The notes under the pieces are model-generated. The model worked only from the letters and a program-made list of their open reading frames with translations, was not told the DNA's origin and did no database searches. Made by a program: the position numbers and the translations under genes. Of a DNA stretch of 42,016 nucleotides, positions 36,633-42,016 are shown one piece after another. The stretch's first letter is position 1; each line of letters starts with the position of its first letter. The stretch covers positions 1 to 42,016 of the forward strand of contig JAIRKZ010000133.1 of the NCBI GenBank assembly GCA_031259845.1, given 5' to 3'. Source of the DNA: Tannerellaceae bacterium. Its GTDB lineage: Bacteria; Bacteroidota; Bacteroidia; Bacteroidales; Tannerellaceae.

Positions 36633-37081
36633 CAGTCTTTGTATTTTACCTTACATTCCACATTCAATCCCGCCCGCAATTTTCGCATTGCTTCCCGACT
36701 GTTTCCCTCCGAAAAAACGATTTTAACGGGAACCCGCTGTTCGACTTTCACAAAATTCCCAGCCGAATTATCCTGCGGAACAACTGCATACTGCGCTCCG
36801 GTCGCCATCGAAATTGCCTGCACGCATCCTTTGCAGGTTACACCCGGAACAGTATCAATCTTTATATCAACCGGCATCCCTTCGCAAATATGCGCGGTTT
36901 GTGTTTCCTTGTAGTTGGCAATCACCCATTTTTCGCTCTCATCCACAATGGTCAGCAGCGTTTGCCCGATTTGCGCCAACTGCCCCTCCTGTATTGTTTT
37001 GCGTGAAGTAACGCCGTCGCAGGGAGCGGTAATCACAGTATAAGAAAGGTTTAAACCCAGGAACAAACAGGCATATTCCAT
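36632..37081 (-). pseudogene. C-terminal fragment of an EmrA/HlyD-type membrane fusion protein
   Basis: Only 149 codons remain of a family usually 330-400 residues long. From NLSYTVITAPCDGVTSRKTIQEG onward the sequence follows EmrA: the beta-barrel and membrane-proximal parts are present (VIANYKETQTAHICEG, ATGAQYAVVPQDNSAGNFV, LRAGLNVECKVKY). The N-terminal membrane anchor, lipoyl half and helical hairpin are absent. The first residues (MEYACLF) are probably from the junction with the DUF4886 remnant. Without the anchor it should not function. Confidence 0.8.
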
Positions 37082-37087
37082 CGTCTG

Positions 37088-37474
37088 TCAGCTAAGATGT
37101 ATCTTTATTTCTTCCGGTTTCAATACGGCAAAATGGGCGGCTTTATTTCCTGCCACGTTGATGCCGGTAATTTTCTCGAACCACGTACAAGCAACAGTAT
37201 AACCTCCTATCAGATAGTCCAGATGATAGCCGTCCCTGCAAAAATTATCCCTGATAGCGCTTGTCCGTCCGTTTTGGATGGCTGTGCCGGAAGGTATAAT
37301 AAAGGAAATGTCCGGTACGTTTTCTTTTACCCTATGCGTAGCATCAATGATGGCTGCATACTGCCCTGAATTGGGGCTTGCCTGCTGAAAACTGATGTAA
37401 TCCCACGGCTCATCTGCTATGGCATATTGCAGGACGGTACTTCTTCTTTCAAGCGTTTCCGCAGGAATTGCACA
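37088..37474 (-). pseudogene. 3' remnant of a DUF4886 (SGNH-like) gene
   Basis: Translating the minus strand from just after an in-frame TGA at 37475-37477 gives 128 codons without any ATG start. They include ADEPWDYISFQQASPNSGQY, ISFIIPSGTAIQNGRTS and RDGYHLDYLIGGYTVACTWF. This matches the C-terminal half of DUF4886 proteins, predicted secreted SGNH-type esterases. The 5' half with its signal peptide is missing. The stop (37088-37090) lies 6 bp from the first codon of the EmrA fragment, so a deletion junction probably runs between them. Confidence 0.75.
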
Positions 37475-37508
37475 TCAATTTACATTTCAAACAAATAAAA
37501 TCAGCTAA

Positions 37509-38324
37509 TCAAACGCCGCTGAATGCGCTGAAACCTCCGTCTACCGGCAGTAAGGCTCCCGTGATAAAACTTGCGGCGTCGCTGCACAGGAATTGTACCG
37601 CCCCGTTGAGTTCCGTGATGTCGCCGAAACGGTTCATCGGGGTTTTTGCCAGTACCTTGAGGCTGCGTTCGGTGAGCGAACCGTCAGGGTTGATGAGTAC
37701 CGCGCGATTCTGGTCGCCGATAAAGAAACCGGGAGCAATGGCGTTCACCCGGATGCCGTCGCCATATTTCAGCGCCAGTTCGCTTGCCAGCCATTGGGTG
37801 AAGTTGGCAACGGCTGTCTTGGCGGCGGAATAACCCGGTACGCGAGTGATAGCGCTGTAAGCAGCCATAGACGATACATTGACGATACACCCCTTTCCCT
37901 GTTTGGCCATCACTTTGCCGAATACGAGGGAAGGATACACCGTCCCGTTCATATTCAGGTTCGTTACTTTCTCCCAGCAGGAGACGTCCATGTCAAAGAA
38001 AGCCTGATCGGGGGCAAGGGTGGCGCCCGGCATATTACCGCCGGCAATGTTGAGCAGGATGTCGATGCGTTCCCAGCGGGCTACAATTTCTCCGGCAAGT
38101 TGTTCCAGGCTCGCGATGTCGAGCACATTTCCTGCAATGCCGATCACGTCTGCCCCATCTGCTTTGAGTTCTTCCACCCGTTTGTCTAATTGTTCGCGGC
38201 GGATATCGACGGCAACCACTTTGGCTCCCTGTTGCATGAAACATTTGGCGATACTGCCGCCCAGCACGCCTCCGGCGCCGGTAATGACTGCTACTTTGCC
38301 TGCAATACTGAATTGTTCATTCAT
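37509..38324 (-). CDS. uxuB: SDR family D-mannonate oxidoreductase (fructuronate reductase)
   Basis: A 271-residue short-chain dehydrogenase. The nucleotide-binding motif is TGAGGVLGGSIA (about 15-26), the catalytic tetrad includes Ser152 (NVSSMAAYS), Tyr165 and Lys169 in GYSAAKTAVANF, and NIAGGNMPG sits near residue 92. Placement directly after uxuA supports the role of reducing D-fructuronate to D-mannonate. Bacillus subtilis uses an SDR enzyme for this step, not the Escherichia coli UxuB type. A related sugar-acid dehydrogenase role cannot be excluded. It is the last gene of the glucuronate module. Confidence 0.85.
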   Translation of the reverse strand: MNEQFSIAGKVAVITGAGGVLGGSIAKCFMQQGAKVVAVDIRREQLDKRVEELKADGADVIGIAGNVLDIASLEQLAGEIVARWERIDILLNIAGGNMPGATLAPDQAFFDMDVSCWEKVTNLNMNGTVYPSLVFGKVMAKQGKGCIVNVSSMAAYSAITRVPGYSAAKTAVANFTQWLASELALKYGDGIRVNAIAPGFFIGDQNRAVLINPDGSLTERSLKVLAKTPMNRFGDITELNGAVQFLCSDAASFITGALLPVDGGFSAFSGV

Positions 38325-38365
38325 GATAATTCCCTTTTTAATACGTTCAATAATCTATCTTTCGT

Positions 38366-39547
38366 TCAAACTAATTGCTGTTTAAGCTCATCGTTAACGA
38401 CGGCCATCATACCCTCTACCTGCGCCAGCGCCAGCATACGCCCGTGAAACGAGTAGCCGGGGTTATACCCTTTATCTTCGTCTCCCAGCATCATACGCCC
38501 GTGGTCTACGCGCATGGGCAGCCCGGGGTTTTCCCTCTCGAATGTACGGATGAGGTCGATAAGATGCCCGCGCCCTTGCAGATGGGAGCTTTCGATAAAA
38601 TTCCCGCCCGGCATGGCTTCCGTACTGCGCAGGTGGACGAAATGGGTACGCCCGGCAAACTTCTTTGCCAACTCGCGGGTATCGTTATGTTCCCCGGCGC
38701 TCAGGGAACCGGCGCAGAAAGTAAGCCCGTTGTGCGGGTTGTCTACGGCGTTCAGCAGCCAGGCGATGTCTTCTTCGCTGGAGACAATGCGGGGAAGACC
38801 CAGTACCTGGAAAGGAGGATCGTCCGGATGTACGCATACGTTTACGCCATAAGCCTCGCATACCGGCATGATGGCGGTAAGGAAGCGGCGCATGTTTTCC
38901 CGCAACGCATCCCTGTCTATGCCGTCGTATAATGCCAGCAGCCGCTTGAACAGCAATACGGGGTCTTTATCCCCTTCTTTTATATTGCCATTGACAAATC
39001 CCTGTGTTTTTACAATGATTGTATCAATCAGCTCCTCTTTTCCGGATTCGGTAATCGTTGTATCAAGTTCCGCTACTTTGGCAAGTATATCAGCGGGATA
39101 GTCTTTTGCGGCTCCTGCGCGTTCGAGGATGCGCAAATCGAAATAGGCGAAGCGGGCATAGTCGAAATAAAGGGAGGAAGTACCATCCGCCCAGGGATGC
39201 CGCAAGTCTGTGCGTATCCAGTCAATAACCGGCATAAAGTTGTAACAGACGGTTTTTATGCCGCACTTGCCCAAGTTTGCCAGGCTGGTTTTATAATTCT
39301 CAATCAACCGGGCACATTCCGTTCCGCCGTATTTGATGGCTTCGCTTACGGGCAGACTTTCTACTACCGACCACCGAAGCCCGTACGATTCAATAAAATG
39401 CTTCAGGCTGCTGATGGCTTCTTCCGTCCAAACTGCTCCGTTTGGAACATCATGCAGGGCCGTAACGATACCCTCCACGCCTATCTGACGTAACATATCG
39501 AGGGTAATTTTATCTTTCCGTCCAAACCATCTCCACGTTTTTTCCAT
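38366..39547 (-). CDS. uxuA: Mannonate dehydratase
   Basis: A 393-residue TIM-barrel enzyme that dehydrates D-mannonate to 2-keto-3-deoxy-D-gluconate, using a divalent metal. The opening MEKTWRWFGRKDKITLDMLR and the conserved CVHPDDPP and HFVHLRST segments are diagnostic. The region GGNFIESSHLQGRGHLIDLI and the ending MRVDHGRMMLGDEDKGYNPG are also typical. Length is normal. It lies 16 bp after the GH67 gene and 41 bp before the SDR gene, all on one strand. Confidence 0.97.
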   Translation of the reverse strand: MEKTWRWFGRKDKITLDMLRQIGVEGIVTALHDVPNGAVWTEEAISSLKHFIESYGLRWSVVESLPVSEAIKYGGTECARLIENYKTSLANLGKCGIKTVCYNFMPVIDWIRTDLRHPWADGTSSLYFDYARFAYFDLRILERAGAAKDYPADILAKVAELDTTITESGKEELIDTIIVKTQGFVNGNIKEGDKDPVLLFKRLLALYDGIDRDALRENMRRFLTAIMPVCEAYGVNVCVHPDDPPFQVLGLPRIVSSEEDIAWLLNAVDNPHNGLTFCAGSLSAGEHNDTRELAKKFAGRTHFVHLRSTEAMPGGNFIESSHLQGRGHLIDLIRTFERENPGLPMRVDHGRMMLGDEDKGYNPGYSFHGRMLALAQVEGMMAVVNDELKQQLV

Positions 39548-39563
39548 TATAAATACTGTTTAG

Positions 39564-41522
39564 TTATCTGTTTTTATTTAATAATTCTGCCGAAGGGCAT
39601 TCGTAATTGCTGATAGGCAAACGTACCTTTTTCAAGGCTTCCAGGCTGTGAATGGGGCGTTCTATATCATCGGGAAGCGGTCTGCCGGCAAATTCCTGAA
39701 AGTAGAGCAAACAGGCGTCTTTCCACCAAACGGCGTCGCGCGCTTGGATGCCAAGCCGGGCCTGTACGTCATTAAACAGTTGGGGGTCTACCTGTTTTTC
39801 CATACTGTCCCAAAGCTGCTGGAACGCCCTTATCTGCCGTACGCCGCGGTCGTAGGTATAGCATAACTCATCCCACAGGGTGCGCCCGCTTTTCATCGTG
39901 TAACCCCACGGCACGTGATGGAACCAGAGTAAATACGCATCGGGGCACGAGCGGATATCGCCATATTGGCGGGCTAAACCGGCGGGATATTGGGCTACGG
40001 CATTGCTTCCGGCGTGGCTCCGGTCGAATCCGATTCCTGCCTCACCGGCTTTATGATAGTAAGAAGGCAGCCAGTCGGCGCGTGCTCCGGGAATATCGCA
40101 CCAGGGCTCCGGGCCGTAATGATGTCCCCAGGCAAAGAGGTGATGCAGGCCTAAGGGCATCATGTAGTTTACAGCCGCCTCATGGCTTTCCATCATCATT
40201 TCGCGGATGGGGTATACAAATGCTGTATCCTGCGTAAAGGTCTGCTTTAGCCATTCGCCGGCTATTTCTTCGGAGCTTAGGAAGGGATTCCAGGCTAATC
40301 GCCCGAATGCGTACCAGTTTGCCCGGGCAAAGGGATGGCCGCACCAATTAGCATCCGTCCCGGTATTGGCAACTCCGGCCATCGCTTTTAAGGAGGCAGG
40401 CGGTACGAAACCGAAAAACTCTTTCCACATAGGAGCCAGATAAACGAGGTGGTTGGAAAAGCCCAGATACTCCTGCGTGATTTGAAATTCAACCATCTGC
40501 CCGGTATGCGGCATGGCTCCGAACAACGGGCTGTAAGGTTCGCGGGGCTGGAAGTCTACCGGCCCGTTCTTTATCTGTACGATTACATTGCGGCGAAACT
40601 GCCCGTCGAGGGGTTGAAACTCCTGGTACGCCTGCTTGGCGCGGTCGGTATCCGTCGGGTTGTATACGAAGGCGCGCCACATAACGATACCTTTATACGG
40701 TTCCAGCGCATCGGCCAGCATATTTGCCCCCTCGGCATGGGTACGCCCGAAGTCGCAGGGGCCGGGTTGTCCTTCCGAATTGGCTTTTACCAGAAAACCC
40801 CCGAAGTCCGGAATAAGGCGGTATATCTCTTCCACTTTCCGCCTCCACCAGTTTACCACCTCTTTATCCAGCGGATCGGCCGTAGAGAGTCCGCCCAATT
40901 GTATGGGGGATGCAAAGTTTACGGAAAGGTACACACGTATGCCATACGGACGGAATACCCCGGCCAGCGCTTTTACCTTTTCCAGATGCTCAACCGCCAG
41001 CGTAGCAGAGGACGCATTTACGTTATTCAATACCGTAGCGTTAATACCAACGGAAGCATTGATGCGGGCGTATTCGCTATACCGCGCGGAGAGGACAGAG
41101 GGAAGCTCCTCCCAGTTCCAGAGGGAACGCCCGGCATACCCCCGCTCTACGGTTCCGTCGGGATTGTCCCAATGATTAAGTATGCGGAGGTCGTACAGCG
41201 GGTTTTCCTTTACCTGCAACGAACCGGTATCAGCGCCGGTAGCTTGCAGACGTAACAGATGGTATACGCCATAAAGCAGGCCGGTTTCGCCCGGAGAGCT
41301 GATTGTTACCCGCCCCTGCTCCGAATGTATCGTGAAGCCGTCTTCCTTCAACTGGCTGTCTTTCTTCAGAACGAGGGAAACCGGAGGCCCGTTCCACCTT
41401 TGCAATTCGGTTGATGCAAGCGTTAATACAGGCGTGCGTCCGGATATGGCGCCTTCCGTAGCAGCCGTCTTATTCCACCATACAGGCGCAATGATAATAA
41501 AGATAAAGAACAATCGTTTCAT
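39564..41522 (-). CDS. aguA: Alpha-glucuronidase, GH67 family, exported
   Basis: A 652-residue enzyme that removes (4-O-methyl-)glucuronic acid from the non-reducing end of aldouronic acids made from glucuronoxylan. A signal peptide (MKRLFFIFIIIAPVWWNKTAA) places it in the periplasm or outside. The N-terminal GH67N domain spans about 25-140. The catalytic barrel contains GFLVKANSEGQPGPCDFGRT, VEFQITQEYLGFSNHL and ANWCGHPFARANWYAFGRLA. The C-terminal domain is present. The start overlaps the GH43 stop by 4 bp (ATGA), indicating tight co-expression. Confidence 0.97.
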   Translation of the reverse strand: MKRLFFIFIIIAPVWWNKTAATEGAISGRTPVLTLASTELQRWNGPPVSLVLKKDSQLKEDGFTIHSEQGRVTISSPGETGLLYGVYHLLRLQATGADTGSLQVKENPLYDLRILNHWDNPDGTVERGYAGRSLWNWEELPSVLSARYSEYARINASVGINATVLNNVNASSATLAVEHLEKVKALAGVFRPYGIRVYLSVNFASPIQLGGLSTADPLDKEVVNWWRRKVEEIYRLIPDFGGFLVKANSEGQPGPCDFGRTHAEGANMLADALEPYKGIVMWRAFVYNPTDTDRAKQAYQEFQPLDGQFRRNVIVQIKNGPVDFQPREPYSPLFGAMPHTGQMVEFQITQEYLGFSNHLVYLAPMWKEFFGFVPPASLKAMAGVANTGTDANWCGHPFARANWYAFGRLAWNPFLSSEEIAGEWLKQTFTQDTAFVYPIREMMMESHEAAVNYMMPLGLHHLFAWGHHYGPEPWCDIPGARADWLPSYYHKAGEAGIGFDRSHAGSNAVAQYPAGLARQYGDIRSCPDAYLLWFHHVPWGYTMKSGRTLWDELCYTYDRGVRQIRAFQQLWDSMEKQVDPQLFNDVQARLGIQARDAVWWKDACLLYFQEFAGRPLPDDIERPIHSLEALKKVRLPISNYECPSAELLNKNR

Positions 41523-42016
41523 TCCCTTCCTCCGTCAATTGTAATAATATGGCCTTCCGGGTCGTAGGCCAGTCCGCATACTTTAAGGCTGCGCAACCAA
41601 GTTTTCCCGTCCGAAGGTACGCAATCATGATGAAATAAATACCATTTACCTTTATATTCTACAATGGCATGGTGAGTAGTCCATCCCGTTACCGGCGTCA
41701 GGACAACGCCTTGCCAGGTGAACGGGCCGTAAGGATTATCGCCGGTGGCATAGCATAGCCGGTGTGTATCGCCGGTGGAGTAGGAAAAATAATACTTCCC
41801 CTTATATTTATGCACCCAACTTGCCTCGAAGAAGCGGCGCTGATTGTCGCCCGCCCGTATCGCCCGTCCGTTTTCATCCAGAATAACTACCGGCCTCGGT
41901 TCTTCTGCAAATTCGAGCATGCCGGGGGCGAGCTTCGCTACTCTTGCAGGCAGGGCCGGTTCGTTATCCTCCGGGAAAGCGGCGGATTCCAGCGCCTTGT
42001 TGTCGCGATAGCGTTG
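41519..42016 (-). CDS. GH43 family glycoside hydrolase, 5' end outside the window
   Basis: The frame stays open to the right edge, so the true start is beyond 42016. The 165 visible codons are the C-terminal part of a five-bladed beta-propeller: FEASWVHKYKGKYYFSYSTG, TGDNPYGPFTWQGVVL and GWTTHHAIVEYKGKWYLFHH are characteristic of GH43 beta-xylosidases and alpha-L-arabinofuranosidases. FEASW provides the likely general-acid glutamate of the family. Linkage to GH67 suggests action on substituted xylo-oligosaccharides. Subfamily and signal peptide cannot be judged from this part. Confidence 0.9.
   Translation of the reverse strand, partial: QRYRDNKALESAAFPEDNEPALPARVAKLAPGMLEFAEEPRPVVILDENGRAIRAGDNQRRFFEASWVHKYKGKYYFSYSTGDTHRLCYATGDNPYGPFTWQGVVLTPVTGWTTHHAIVEYKGKWYLFHHDCVPSDGKTWLRSLKVCGLAYDPEGHIITIDGGRE

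Noticed and set aside
40449-41255. Plus-strand ORF of 268 codons opposite the GH67 gene
   Set aside because: It is antisense to conserved GH67 sequence; the translation has no recognisable domain or signal peptide.

Overview
The window is a stretch of a Bacteroidales chromosome (phylum Bacteroidota). The evidence is the SusC/SusD pair with an ECF sigma/FecR switch, promoters of the TTTG-N19/20-TAnnTTTG type, mostly absent Shine-Dalgarno sequences, and Bacteroidota-style ribosomal and RNA polymerase proteins. I cannot fix the genus from sequence alone; a Tannerellaceae- or Dysgonomonadaceae-like gut or fermenter species would fit.

Layout. (1) 1-3014, plus strand: the 3' part of a large secreted multidomain protein (beta-helix tail, bacterial Ig-like domains, DUF5074-type propeller), closed by a strong terminator. 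(2) 3098-5839, minus: an M64 peptidase, a DUF3467 protein and an AraC regulator. (3) 5953-19011, minus: the information-processing super-operon in the order tRNA-Thr(TGT), tRNA-Tyr, tRNA-Gly, tRNA-Thr(GGT), tuf, tRNA-Trp, secE, nusG, rplK, rplA, rplJ, rplL, rpoB, rpoC. It has one strong promoter in front, hairpins at two internal junctions (tuf/tRNA-Trp and rplL/rpoB), and a terminator after rpoC. (4) 19028-20502, minus: hpf, xerC and rpsU. (5) 20692-27755, minus: an ECF sigma factor, FecR anti-sigma factor, SusC and SusD. Between fecR and susC lies an unusual array of 21-bp repeats. (6) 27799-34789: a C1B cysteine peptidase, a divergent lipoprotein alpha/beta hydrolase, and a minus-strand run of TapB-like protein, Xaa-Pro aminopeptidase, gamma carbonic anhydrase and CBM9-like lipoprotein. 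(7) 34983-37474: a decayed segment with a coiled-coil ORF, a collapsed Bcr/CflA transporter, truncated EmrA/HlyD and MFS efflux genes, and the 3' end of a DUF4886 gene. (8) 37509-42016, minus: a glucuronoxylan/glucuronate module made of a GH43 enzyme (cut by the window edge), GH67 alpha-glucuronidase, mannonate dehydratase and an SDR mannonate oxidoreductase.

How the genes work together. In region 8, GH43 and GH67 would trim substituted xylo-oligosaccharides in the periplasm. The freed glucuronate, after isomerisation by an enzyme not in this window, would pass through the SDR and UxuA to 2-keto-3-deoxygluconate. In region 5, a signal sensed by SusC would be relayed through FecR to the ECF sigma factor to induce susCD; no glycan-degrading enzyme sits beside it, so the substrate is unknown.

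I see no complete novel defence or mobile system. The least explained items are the 21-bp array (25841-26092), the gene-remnant segment (34983-37474), and the RNA hairpins placed inside and at the predicted 5' end of the tuf-rpo operon.
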